Source: Blasia pusilla (Eukaryota; Marchantiophyta; Marchantiopsida; Blasiales). From it: a stretch of DNA of 64,000 nucleotides. The position numbers and the translations under genes are program-made. Positions within the stretch are counted from its first letter, which is position 1; every line of letters starts with the position of its first letter. Under the pieces are notes generated by a model. It was not told the origin of the DNA, made no database searches, and saw only the letters and a program-made list of their open reading frames with translations. Shown piece after piece: positions 22,870 through 33,671 of this stretch. The DNA lies in contig CM114271.1 of the NCBI GenBank assembly GCA_050084515.1, forward strand, positions 19,096,001 through 19,160,000. Direction: 5' to 3'.

Positions 22870-24215
22870 AGTTCCATATTTTCAAACCATGATAAAGAGG
22901 CTGAACGCCCGTATCGGTTCCAGCCAGAAGGAGATAAAAACCTTCCTCTAAAATTGCTCTCCCGCCACATGGAATATGTGGCATGCTGTCATGGTTGCCT
23001 ATGAGGAAGGTAAACTCATGGTTCGAGATGGTCTCACATACTCTGAGTACTGGCTAAGACATAAAAGAGCGTTGAGAAGAGGAGGCTCAAGAAGACCGAC
23101 TTGAGACCGCTCCAAGGGCTTTACAAAGAGAATGTGATGCGAGTCGTAGAAGAAATCCTAAAATTGAGGGTGCAAGTGAGGCCAGTATCTACTCAAAAAA
23201 TACAAAATGAAGACTTGATGGACCTGAAATCCTACTACGAGAAATTGAAACACGAACAAGTGAATGTAGGCGCCATTTGTAAGTTCTTTTTCACGGAGAA
23301 GGAGATCTCTGTTGGGAGAATTTGCCAAGATTTCTGTGAGCAATTAATTTTGGATAAAGAATTCTACGTTGATGATGCACAGATTCTCCTCAATATTCTA
23401 CTCGAGGAGACGATGTGTTTGAAGAAGCATCTCTCCTACGCAGGACGAATTTGGTATTCCTCCAGATGAATTTTGTAGAAAGTTGCAAGATTTAATTCGA
23501 TTGCGGAGGGCCAAATGCCCAACGACTGACTTTCTTGTATATACCCACAAGGAAGTCATTAGTAGTTTTGATACAACCTCATCCGGATTTTTCCGGACTA
23601 TTGTAAATTAGGCAGTGGAAGATGATGAGTGGGGTGTGTTTTTTGACATAGTATTTGTAAATATGGTTAGCGCATCAAATGATTATGAACGGCTCAGTGT
23701 AAAAGAATTCGGAGAATATTTTTTGAGGGGTCTGGTCTCAATGCAAGCGAAAGATTATTGGTGTTCTTTGCTGAGATCAAAATACTCGGGAATCTTATAG
23801 TTGCTTGCTAGAGAGCCTCCAATATCTAGTTTAGAGTAATTCCTTGTATAGTGAGATCTCCAATGATTGATCCAAAGAGATAGAAGATTCAGAGTGGAGG
23901 ATATCTTATGGTTGTTATAGCGGTATTTTTCAATGGTTTTGATGAGTCCACTCTAGATGAACAACTCACTGTTGTAAATAGAGTACTTGGCAGAGAAGTT
24001 CTTCCCACCTCCCTCTTTGACACAAGAGATATGATGAACGAGGAGTATGGATTCCTTCCGACTCTCAGAGAGAACAAGTTTCGAATGGATAACCTCATGG
24101 AGATTTTCTCCGGCTTGTCAAAGGTTGAAGCGCGGAAGAATGTCATTGTGGTAAATCCAGGTTGCCGCATACTAGCGGCTCTAGTGGTGAGTTTCTCACT
24201 TGGAACCTAAATTGT
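22870..24215 (+). pseudogene. Gene U, middle exons
   Basis: Three coding-like blocks: 23,101-23,469 (charged and helical; MDLKSYYEKLKHEQVNVGA), 23,615-23,800, and 23,908 to about 24,187, which ends AALV before GTGAGT. The last block reads FNGFDESTLDEQLTVVNRVL and RKNVIVVNPGCRI. Spacing and donors fit a gene with several introns. The product is unknown and no catalytic motif stands out. Confidence 0.45.
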
Positions 24216-24289
24216 GATCATGATTACATGCATTCTACTTAAGTTCTTATTCAAAGATATGTACTAACTCCCCGAGCTGATACCCTTAC

Positions 24290-25903
24290 AAGTTTCGGAC
24301 ATCCATTCCCAAACATTCCGTTTGCAAGTGGATGGGGCAACATTGTCGGACTTTTGCCTAATATTAGATCAATTTTTCAAGATTGATGCAAATCGTAGCC
24401 TTCTAAGGACTACCCCTACAGTGAAGTCCAATCCAGACAGGAAGGTGGCATCTTCCGAAGGCAAAAAATAGGAGGGTGCCCGGAATCGCAAAGGAGCAAA
24501 GGACCCGGACATGGAAGAAGAGTCAGAAGATGATGACGAATCAGAAGTAAGCTCCGAGATTTTGTGCCTCTAATCATGCCAGAAGTTTGTTTCTCTTCGT
24601 ACTACTATTCGATTCAAGCAAGCCATTACTGATTTTGGTTGGTTTATGGCTCAAGACGATGGAGTCTCGGAGATGAGGGCGAGGGATTGGCTCCCCCGAC
24701 TTTTGAAAGAGTGACATCGCCTAATGCGTTGAACCCTCAAATTTTGAGAGGGGAAACTAGTGCTCTAGCTACTCCTGGTTCGGCAAGATATTTTGACAGA
24801 ACTATCCCCATACCGCTAGGAGAAAATATTGTAAGCTCAATTTAAGAACCTCGTTGTGAAAAACCTTTATGCTTTTGATTGGGACGATGATTGATACATA
24901 TGGAATTCTAATCTAAGTATTCTTTTGCAAAGCAGTCATCTTCGACTGGTAGAAAATCACTCGGACTATCGGTGCTCATTCGTGAGGGAGATAAGGATGA
25001 CGAAGTGATGGAGAGCAGATCCAAGCAAACGCTGTCGTAAAAAATACCAATTGTGGTGAGAAATTTACATGATCTTCTATGATCCTCCCTAATGCATGCA
25101 AATCCTTCCTAGTATTAGTTTCAAATTAATAGTTTTGTTCTCATTACATTGAGTGTCCACAAGGAGAAAATGAGAGGGATGGATTGCGTAGGACGGAAAA
25201 GAAAATTTTGATGTCATCGAGCTTATCTACTTAGGTGAGTAACCCAATTAATTTTTCCTATTCTGATTTCAGTTTCCCAGCCTCTTCTTGCAATAATATA
25301 GAACTTAAGTTCTCATTATGTCGAGCATTTTTCCATTACACAGAGAGAAGAGGAGAGAGAGGGACTTCTTGGGACAGAAAAGGAGACTCCATTGTCATCG
25401 GAATCTCCTTCTGAGGTGAGCAACCCAATTAATCTTTCATATTGTGTTTTCAGTTTCCCAGCCTCCTCTTGCATTGATGTAGAATTTTAAGTTCCCATTA
25501 CGTCAAACATTTTGCCACTACACAGGGAGAAGAAGAGAGCGAGGGACTACTTGAGACGGAAAAGTAGACTCCGCTGGGAGATAAAGGGATTGAGGGACTC
25601 GAAGGTATGGTAAAGCTTACTATAACATTACCGGATTTTCCGAATCAGGTGAGCAACTCAAGTAGTGATTAACTCATCTAAAGTTCTCATTGTATTCAGC
25701 GTCTCCATAGTTTGAATTCAAAAAATAAAACCTCATATTGTGGTTTCATGCAGGAGTCACTCGATGGAACGTGTAGTAGGTTGACGTTTGAGTGTTCAAT
25801 TGTTGGTGACTCGTTACTTAGAAAAGTAGTAAATACTATCCTCGAGAATGACGTCGCTACTACACTCAAAAATCGGATTCTGACAACTCTACACACAATT
25901 TAA
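24290..25903 (+). pseudogene. Gene U, acidic exon, triplicated exon and following exon
   Basis: An exon at about 24,290-24,547 ends MEEESEDDDESE before GTAAGC, with one in-frame TAG. A second (to about 24,831) ends PIPLGENI before GTAAGC. A third starts after GCAAAGCAG near 24,934 and ends before GTGAGA near 25,060. The 72-bp exon at about 25,343-25,414 is flanked by CACAG and GTGAGC, reads REEEREGLLGTEKETP with no stop, and has tandem copies on both sides. The exon at 25,754-25,902 follows a CAG, reads ESLDGTCSRLTFECSIVGDS and ends in TAA. All are phase-compatible, which argues for a formerly spliced gene. Confidence 0.5.
25150..25645 (+). repeat. Tandem triplication of an exon-intron unit, ~182-bp period
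   Basis: Three successive units each contain a CACA(G) acceptor-like sequence, a purine-rich exon of about 72 bp, a GGTGAGT/C donor and a shared intron (CAGTTTCCCAGCCTC, then a GAACTTAAGTTC-like palindrome). Donors at 25,235 and 25,416 and acceptors near 25,342 and 25,524 give a period of 181-182. Copy 2 is open; copy 1 has a shift and a stop; copy 3 has one TAG and a longer exon. Confidence 0.8.
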
Positions 25904-26229
25904 CAATGAAATGTGTAAATGCACATAAAAATGATATATCTCAAGTTCAACTCAAGCTCTAGTGTCTACAAAGCCTACGGCTTCAATGAGAAGTACATCG
26001 CCAAAGAAAGATACTAGGCCAAAAAATGAAGGGAGAACGAACACTAACATCTCCGGGCCACGTAGAGTCATCGTGCCGAAGGCTTCTATAGGAAATATGG
26101 ACAAGAAAAAAATACAAAATGGATCCCATATAGAATAGTATCAACGAAAGTTGGAGACTCTAGCGGTTTGGGCGCTTCTCAGAAAATTTTAGCCGTGAAA
26201 CCTTCAAAGAAAAAAAAGCATATTAACCC

Positions 26230-27312
26230 ATCCCCAACATGTGGAACATCGACCAGGGGACCTCGTCCTTGATAAGACTCAATTGGCATCATCTTTACTA
26301 TCAGGGGTTTCACACAGACTTTGATCATGCCGAGCGAGAGTTGAGATTACTAGCGGGTGGTGGTTCCATAAAGTTGAGCATGGAGGATAAAACCTCCTTG
26401 GAAACCATTAGAGAAATGAGTGCGGAAATTAGATCTTTGGATTTTAGCACCTGGGGAAGTTTGAAGTGAAAATCATTTTGATTTATATCTTAATCGGAAC
26501 ATCAGTTCCCATTCACTCCCTTGTGACTACCTTTTATCAATTATTATATGAAGTTTAAGGGTTTTGCCCTTGCATCCCTTCTGCATACGAGAGGTGCAGT
26601 AGTTAATGTAATGTTACCAGTCGGAGAGTTGAGGACTTCTACTTTCATGTTGTGTTTCATTTTCTCCTACAACCTTGCATCCCCTTTGTATTTTTGTATC
26701 CTTTGATTCTGATCGAAAGAAATGTCTGATGCAGACGCGGCCCAAATATGGTAAAATCATGCTTCTTTTTTAACCGCACAAGGTATTGGTTTTCTTCCCT
26801 ACTTATCAAAACACTAGCAACTTGAAAGTTACTAGCATCAGACGAGGATATGGAGGATTTCTCCACGCAGCTAGTGATTACTTTGCTTTGGGCCTGTGAA
26901 CATGTAAGAATGAAGATAATCTGACCAGAATGGATGTTGCAATTTCGAAGCACTTACAATCTTCCCCCGGTTAAGTTCACTTTGGTTCGTGCAAATAACA
27001 GTCCGTGTGGAAGTCGAGCAGCTCCATTCAAACTTTTGAACTATTTTGACGAGGCAACAAGACTTTGGTTGGATTTGGACAGCCAGCAACAGATTTTGTT
27101 TTTTGACATGGTTGGAAACAAGAACCACCACGATAGTATATAACATTTTATGAAGGTTCCAAAATGGAAGTCATCATCGTCCAAAGATAGTTTTCTCATG
27201 ACAGTGTTGACACACTCTATGGAACTACTGCAACTTAGCATATCCAACGGCCACTTCTAGACTCCGTGGGAGTTCATCCAACAATGCGATTTACCCTCTA
27301 ACTCGAGGAAGG
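26230..27312 (+). pseudogene. Gene U, further exons
   Basis: 26,239-26,466 reads WHHLYYQGFHTDFDHAERE as a stable frame. 26,934-27,312 reads LLNYFDEATRLWLDLDSQQQ, runs through two in-frame stops, and ends PSNSRK before GTAATG. Between them (about 26,495) lies GGAACATCAGTTCC, a member of the palindrome family, in presumed intron. The product is not recognised. Confidence 0.4.
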
Positions 27313-27404
27313 TAATGTGAATTTCTACCCACTATGAACGAGTCTTAACCAATCTTACACCTTTAAATTTGGGATTGATCCTAATATTGAAATATTTCGC
27401 ACAG

Positions 27405-27983
27405 CGTGGTGAGTATCGACTTTACTATGAACCAAAGGAGCCTACTTTTGAGCCGCAGAAGTCATCTTTGGCCACATGGATCAGATATCTGTGGAAGCTG
27501 CGAGTCCAACATGCAATATTAATGCCTTCCTTACTACCAGATGGTGTTTGGAGTATCCGAGGGAGAAACATCTCCCGGCTGGAGTTCTTGACAACATCGT
27601 GAAGTTGGGGACTCGCTTGTACGTGAAGTGGGAGAATCAGTCTAGTTTCAAGGCCGTCATTGATAAAAGCGGCTTCTTAGACCTAGAGTTTGTAGTAGGG
27701 TGGAGTCAGAAGGGTGGATTGTCATTCGATGTCTATATCCACACCAAAATGAGCTTTGTGGGGTATGTCTCCCTCCCTTATTTATATGACGTTTTCCCTT
27801 ATGGTGCCATGCTAGATGAGAGCATGCACACTGTGTGGAATGAAATGGTGCACTACGAGAGAACCGACAAGGTGTTTATCGTCACCTTGTAAGAGCATCA
27901 CTTTGTGCTAAGGGTTGTAGCCAAGTTGATCACCATTGTAGATATCCTAACTTCCCGCCTTGATCGGGAATGTAAGAAGGCGT
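27405..27983 (+). pseudogene. Gene U, last exon, part before the inserted LTR
   Basis: Begins after TTCGCACAG and reads GEYRLYYEPKEPTFEP, then after a frameshift near 27,470 continues for 139 codons (VGWSQKGGLSFDVYIHTKM). It passes a TAA at 27,890 (CAA in the ancestor would fit) into EHHFVLRVVAKLITIVDIL and ends at ECKKA, where the family C LTR is inserted. The same frame resumes at 33,957. Confidence 0.55.
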
Positions 27984-28483
27984 TGTTGTATAGAAAAATC
28001 ATCCATTTTGTAAACTCCTCTATCATTAAGTGTTAGAGAGAGTTTTATTAGTATTAATTAAATGAGCTTAGGAAAATGAATATTCCATGTTTTAACCTCT
28101 TTAAGATGGCTCATTTGTGCGGGCTGAACTTAGGAAAGAAGTAATAAATAAAAGATGGGATTATAAAAGTAAAGTAGTGGGGTTAGTGCTTTAATGAAAG
28201 AAAAGCAAAAGTAGTCTTGGTTGGTGGTTAGAGTAATTGTAGTAGTTTAGAAGATATGAAGTGAGTAAAAGAGGATATTTTGGAAAAGATAAGAACTAAT
28301 CTCTTTGTGCCAAAATGTGATTGGCTAAGCCTTGAGAAGAAGTCATGTGGCACAAGATAAGATTAGACATATTTTCTACTCTTGTGGATCCCTTGTGAGT
28401 ATATAAAGAGAAGGGACCTTCACGCCAATCCATGGATTCCATGGAATCCTTATATAGCAATCCATGGACGTCAATAGGCCTGT

Positions 28484-28836
28484 TGTAACTCTCCAGCTCA
28501 CGGGACCACTCTAGAGTTGCTCAAAGGTAGAATGCCCTCAAGGCCTCTCCTCTTCCTTTATATACTTAGAGATAGGTACAATGAAGAAAAATTAGCTCTA
28601 CCTATCCTTATGCCATATGTCCTACTGTCATAGCATGAGAGGATCTCCTTTGGAGTGTAATGTCCCAACCTCATCTTTCTCAACCTCATCCTTATTTTCC
28701 TTTTTACCAACCTATGGCCCAACTCTTATCTTTATGTCATGTATCTTGTCGTTTCTCTTTTTGGTTGATTCTTTCCCACTTATGCGCTTCATGTCATAGA
28801 TTCTAACTTAACTATGACTAACAAAAGATGGTTACA
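28484..28836 (-). repeat. 3' LTR of element B
   Basis: 353 bp, TGTAACTCTC to GGTTACA, a direct repeat of 33,319-33,671. CTTTATATAC near 28,556 is a TATA box on the minus strand. Confidence 0.9.
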
Positions 28837-28852
28837 AACCTCCCCCCATTTA
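28837..28852 (-). promoter_or_regulatory. Polypurine tract of element B
   Basis: On the minus strand AAATGGGGGGAGGTT directly precedes the 3' LTR, where plus-strand DNA synthesis is primed. Confidence 0.8.
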
Positions 28853-29530
28853 AGACACAACGTCCTCGTTGTGAGAACTTTCAAACTCTTGCACTATTAG
28901 TGGTGCGTTCACCAAGTTGGCTGAGGGTTCCCATCTGGCCTCAAAATAGTGGATATCCTTTCCATTAGACCAAATATTCAACTCGTTGGTGATAAGCTCT
29001 CAAGTGCGTTTCTTCAAGATACATTCCACTTCAAATTCTTCATGATCTCCAACTATTTGAGATAGTGGTGGAGTGACAATATTGTCCTTAAATCTCTTAG
29101 GGCGTGGAATAAACGTTCGAAGAAGAGAGACATGAAACACATGATGGATTTTCATATGTATTGGTAGATCTAGCTTATACGCCACAACGCCCACTTTTTG
29201 TAGGATAATGAAAGGCCCAATATAGCAAGGATTAAGCTTACGAACTCCTACTAATGATAAATTGGTTGTTGTTAACCAAACCTTGTCCCCTTTAAAAAAC
29301 TTGACATCTCGACAATGAGCATCTACATGTTGTTTTTGTTGATTTTGGGCAATAGCCAACTTCTCCTTAGCAAGTTGAACCCCTTTTTGAATCTGGTCCA
29401 CAAACTCATTAACTGCAACTACCTTTGTAGGTTCCCTCAGACTTTTCCCTATTCGAGTGAGACTAGAAGGAATTGAGGGATGCTCGTCATGCATTAAAAA
29501 GAACGTTGTGATCTTAGTGGAAGAGTTCAT
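28853..29530 (-). pseudogene. Integrase C-terminus and chromodomain (element B)
   Basis: 29,000-29,530 is the integrase tail: FKGDKVWLTTTNLSLV, then LNPCYIGPFIILQKVG (the GPF/Y module) and IHHVFHVSLLRTF. After EEFEVECILKKRT there is an in-frame stop, and the chromodomain continues, recognisable by ARWEPSANLVNAPLIVQEF. In chromoviruses this module reads histone marks such as H3K9 methylation and steers integration. The stop at about 29,000 would remove most of it. Confidence 0.8.
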
Positions 29531-29539
29531 AGAATTATT

Positions 29540-30300
29540 TTATGAGAACTCTACTAAGGGTGTCAATGAGTCCCATCCTTGTTGATCCTCCAATGTTAAG
29601 GCGCGTGGCATATCCTCAATGGTATGGTTGGCCCTTTTAGTTTGTCCATCAGTTTGAGGGTGATAAACCGTAGACATGGCTAGTTTAGTTTGGAGCAATC
29701 CGAATAAAGCCTTCCAAAATAAACTCGTGAAATGGATTTCGCTATCAATGATAAGCACTTTATGAAGACCATGATGGACAAAGACTGTCTCGATGTAGAT
29801 CCTAGCCAATTCTGGTGCAGTCACAATCTTCTTGGTTGGATGAAGGTGTATCATCTTGCTTAGTCTATCCATAAAGACCACAATAGAATCATATCCCGTG
29901 ATCGTACATGGTAGCTCACAAACAAGATCCATAATGACTTGTTCCCAACGTTTTTGAGGTATTGGGATCGGCTGCAACAATCCTGCTGGTTTTGTGTTAC
30001 TAGCCTTGATTTGTTGACAAATCCTACAACTCCTTACATATACGTCAACATCTTCTCTCATTTTGGGCCAATAGTATGCCCATTGTAATCCCTCTAAGGC
30101 TTTTTCAGCTCCCATATGACCCGCAATGACTGTGTCGTGAGCTTCAGACAATACTTCAGTGTGTAATTGTGGATCTTGTGGGATCCATATTTTACCTTTA
30201 TGGAAAACCAATCCTTGAGCCTTGTATACTCTATTGGCATGAATAGCAACTGCAATTTCTTCATCCTCCTTTGTGGCTTTTGGATAACTTTTTCCACCAA
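29540..30300 (-). pseudogene. Integrase zinc finger and core, catalytic Glu changed (element B)
   Basis: A 223-residue frame. HHCC finger: HDTVIAGHMG then CRICQQIK. Core: VIMDLVCELP (first Asp), VLIIDSEIHFTSLFWKAL (second Asp) and HPQTDGQTKRANHTIED, where active enzymes have Glu in place of the Lys after GQT. An AAA for GAA change explains this and should abolish strand transfer. The frame is otherwise open, so the loss could be a recent point change. Confidence 0.85.
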
Positions 30301-30632
30301 CTAGAGTGAACCTCCACTTCAGATATGTTATTCATCTGTCAAGACGTTTGCCAATTGCTTATTTTCTTCCACTTAGAAAATTTTCATCATGAATTGTTGT
30401 CGCCATTCTGCCCATCGAATTTGACGTTTGGAGAGCTCCTTTTTGGGACTCTAAGTAGACCAAGGGCTTGTGATCAATCTCCACCACAAACTCCTTATCG
30501 CTCAAGTAATGTTTCCAATGCTTGGTTGCCAACACAATAGCAAGTTCTTATCGCTCAATTGTATGGTAGTTTTGCGTAATGATTGAAAAGAAATCTCTTG
30601 TGATGTGCCCCAATTCCATTTTTGTCCTTTCT
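30301..30632 (-). pseudogene. RNase H C-terminal half (element B)
   Basis: On the minus strand, with several stops, the sequence corresponds to the usual D-H-K/R-x-L-x-x-L and RQ-x-RWAEW landmarks (SKRQIRWAEW-like). The N-terminal half and all of the reverse transcriptase are absent; the sequence stops where the element A LTR fragment begins at 30,633. Confidence 0.65.
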
Positions 30633-30927
30633 TGTGATACCCACAATTTTGTACTCTTGAAGAATATATCTTTTTATTCAACGAAGACTCTTGTATATTA
30701 TGATTTTGATTATGATTATTTATTATTATGAAGAAGAATGAGTGAATCACGAAGCTCTTGGGACAAGGCAGAGAGATGGAAGATCAAGGATTTGCCTTAG
30801 AGGAGAGGAAAACACAATAACAAAGCTTAACGAAGCTCAACGAAGATGTACGAAGCTCTGTCTTTGAAGTGCTTCGCTACATAACGAAGCATCACGAAGA
30901 AAAGAAGAAAGAAGTACTTCGCTCTTC
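30633..30927 (+). repeat. Fragment of element A LTR inside element B
   Basis: Starts TGTGATACCCACAATTTTG and matches 204 to about 530 of the left LTR arm of element A, including the GAAGC-rich part. It replaces the reverse transcriptase region of element B. I see no target duplication around it. Confidence 0.85.
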
Positions 30928-30929
30928 CT

Positions 30930-31455
30930 TCAACTCGTCTCGTACCTCTGAATATTTTTTCAAACCACAAACATCTATTATTAAACCTAGGAAACATACA
31001 TCTTGATGTTTGATGGCGGTTTTTCCTATTATATATAGGAGTAGGGTTTTAAGACGTGATCTGATTCTATCTTTGTTAAGCTTCCATTGTCGGGTCTTCA
31101 TAATCTTTTTTCTCCAATTTACCTCTGGATTATATTGTTCCATCCAAGGCATTCCCAAGATAATATCATAACGTGCTAACCTAATGACCTTCATCTCCAA
31201 CTCTTCTAGATACTTTCCTATCCTCAACTCTACCCTTCGAGGAAGCTTCTCAATCTTTTCTGTTTGCCCGTCTGGTAATTTTACCTCTTCTTTTTGATCC
31301 CTCTCTAAAGCTAAGCCCAATTTCATGGTTATGGCTCTTGAAAGGAAGTTTTCTATTGCCCCAGGATCAATCAACACTCTAACTTGGGATCCTTTTACTT
31401 CCCCATCTATAACAATGAGACGTGTTTCTCCTCTCTTCAAACCATTTACCTCCAT
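30930..31455 (-). pseudogene. Retropepsin-like protease (element B)
   Basis: RVLIDPGAIENFLSRAITMK is the active-site loop, with DPG where DSG or DTG is expected. Later IRLARYDIILGMPWMEQYNPEVNW is the conserved second block (ILGMPW). The frame then runs towards the LTR fragment, so protease is cut off from RT. The Ser-to-Pro change next to the catalytic Asp probably inactivates it. Confidence 0.8.
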
Positions 31456-31559
31456 ATGTTTGTGTCGACCCTCGACTTTCCTCCTTTTGTTAGAACCAGT
31501 ATATCCACGAGGCGCGATTATTGGTGGTTGGCGTTTCCCCGAGGTCCGCCTTCTTCGTC

Positions 31560-32690
31560 ATCTTCCTGCATATGTTCTCCTTCAAGATGATTAAGGGGGC
31601 GACGATATGGCCTGTTTCCAAGCCTACAAAGATAAAAATTCATGGCTATATGACCATATCTACCACACTCAAAACATTGGCGTGTATCTCTTCAGACTTT
31701 GAATTCTCTCTCTCCTCTAGGAACCCCAACCCTATCGGTTTGAGGAGCAATCCCTTGTATGTTGGGGTCCGATCTCTCTCCATTGGCACCCTTCCATTAT
31801 ACCTTCCCGGCGCATAACTATCTCGTGCTCGAAGATTACCCAACTCCATGGGTGTGGGTCCGTAGTGGTTGTTCATGGAAGCAACCACCTCTCTTCCTCC
31901 TCCTTCGTACACATTTGCCATACGTTGGACACATACGATTGCTTCATTGATATCTTTTGGGTTGACTCGAATCACCTCTTTACATACCTTCCTCTTCAAA
32001 CCTCTCTTAAATAGATAGAGAGCTTCTGGCCCACTCATGTTGCGGATTTGTATCTGCAAGTCACGAAACTCTTTGATATAGTCCTCCATAGTGCCTTTTT
32101 GCTCCAATCACTATAATTTCATTCTAGCAGTGAGGATTGGATCCACAACTTGGAAATTTTGCAACTGCCCTTGCTTCAGTCCGCTCCATGTAATTTGTTG
32201 AATTGTTTCAATCAAGGATCTCTCGCGTCCTTGGTACCATTTCAATGCTTGATCGATTAACCAAGATCTTACAAACATTCCTGAAATATGATTATCAATG
32301 TTGAAAAGGGATAAATGGATTTCCATCCGAGTCATCCAACCCTCTAATCAAATGCAACTCTCAACTTCTTTTGTACGGTTCTACTTTGGATGCCTTTGTC
32401 ATTTTCAATATCAATGATGCTTGAGCATTTATCTCCATCTCTCTTTGTGTTGCTTGGGCCTCCAATGCTCGTGCCCTTAAGGTTTCGTCACTCTCCCCAG
32501 AAGTCACGACACTCGTGGTTTCTGTCTCCATCCCACTTATCGTAAGAACTCTCTCTCTCTCTCTCTACTCTCATGTTTTTGACCGAAGCAACTACTTGCA
32601 CTAATTCCTGGACTTGGTTTTAACTTTGATCAAATGCAACTCTCAACTCTCTCAATTCACGAATCATATCCCTCAAAGTTTCTTCCATGA
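31560..32690 (-). pseudogene. gag (element B)
   Basis: The start ATG at about 32,687 begins MEETLRDMIREL. 32,111-32,335 has the LIDQALKWYQGRE landmark, 31,646-32,107 has TMEDYIKEFRDLQIQI and YLFKRGLKRKV, both standard chromovirus gag. A knuckle CFECGRYGHIA near 31,650 lacks its last Cys (Phe instead). Stops split the frame. Confidence 0.8.
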
Positions 32691-32725
32691 TCGCTCCGAC
32701 TTTCCCCTGACCCTTTACTATCACT

Positions 32726-33158
32726 CTAATATAAGATCAAGATATACACCTGCCAATTTTGCACAATAGGGACTACAAAAGGCAATGTTGACGCAATGAC
32801 TTCATCATAATACTCTTGGCCAAACTTCCTCACCATAAACTCTCTATATGCTATCTTAGGTTCACAAACCACATGGACTATACATGGAGTGTTTAAAAAT
32901 ACTTGTGGGGGCTTATCCAAATCCATTCCCCATATCTCCTCTAAAACAATATATAAATAGTGCAATCCCACACACGATCATATGTAACAATAGGGAGGAT
33001 CATCGGATAGCGAGACTCCATCACTTCGTCATGAAAACTTCACCAAAGTGATGTACGAGATATCTCGTGAATCAGTGTCTATCTACATATAAAAGTTTGA
33101 TGGTGAACGGATTAAGAAACGGAAAATTAGGAGCCACTCTCGCTCCCCCTCCATCCAT
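32726..33158 (-). pseudogene. Two-repeat leader ORF of element B (homologue in the element C LTR)
   Basis: The ATG at 33,158 starts MDGGGARVAPNFPFLNP, closely matching MDRGGARAVPDFPFLNP at 55,804. It then reads LYVDRH, FTRYLVHHFGEVFM and MILPIVTYDRVWDCTIYILF, a TAG, and finally, after a frameshift, FMVRKFGQEYYDEVIASTLP up to YILILY. It sits between the primer-binding site and gag in the sense direction. The two halves resemble each other (FGEVFM...ILPIV against FGQEYY...VVPIV). Several stops make this copy dead. Family unknown. Confidence 0.7.
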
Positions 33159-33299
33159 TACCTGCAAAATAGCCCTTCCCTCTTACTTTACTTGCAGCTC
33201 TATAGCCACTGCCAGCTTGTAACAACCTATCTACTCTAAACAATATATCATTACTTGGTCATCCTTCCAAGAGGGATAATCCACTCTCGTTGGAAGAGC

Positions 33300-33317
33300 A
33301 ACCTTGATGTGATACCA
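33300..33317 (-). promoter_or_regulatory. Primer-binding site of element B
   Basis: On the minus strand TGGTATCACATC begins one base inside the 5' LTR. Its first eight bases match the initiator tRNA-Met-type site TGGTATCAGAGC. Confidence 0.75.
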
Positions 33318-33318
33318 T

Positions 33319-33671
33319 TGTAACTCTCCAACTCACGGAACCACCCTAGAGTTTCTCAAAGGTAAAATGCCCTCAAGGCCTCTCCTCTTCCTTTATATAC
33401 TTAGAGATAGGTACAATGAAGACAAATTAGCTCTACCTATCCTTATGCCACATGTCCAACTCTCATGGCATGAAAGGATCTCCTTTGGAGTCTAATGTCC
33501 CAACCTCATCTTCCTCAACCTCATCCTTATTTTCCTTTTTACCAACCTATGACCCCACTCTCATCTTTATCTCATGTAACTTGTCTTTTCTCTTTTTGGT
33601 TGATTCTTTCCCACTTATGCGCTTCATGTCATAGATTCTAACTTAACTATGACTAACAAAATATGGTTACA
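33319..33671 (-). repeat. 5' LTR of element B
   Basis: 353 bp, direct repeat of 28,484-28,836, TG...CA ends. CCTGC at 33,672-33,676 follows it, against CCTGT at 28,479-28,483 on the other side. Confidence 0.9.

Larger units (their letters stand above)
28484..33671 (-). mobile_element. Chromodomain Ty3/gypsy element B (chromovirus)
   Basis: Bounded by two 353-bp direct LTRs with TG...CA ends, a purine tract, and a TGGTATCA primer site. The minus-strand order is LTR, leader ORF, gag, protease, [RT missing], RNase H, integrase, chromodomain, LTR. It sits inside the family C LTR copy with CCTGT/CCTGC flanks. The uninterrupted sequence GGCCTGGTCAAGTAG at about 56,036 in element C shows the empty site. 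The LTRs differ at roughly 20 of 353 positions by eye, so it is an old insertion. Confidence 0.9.
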
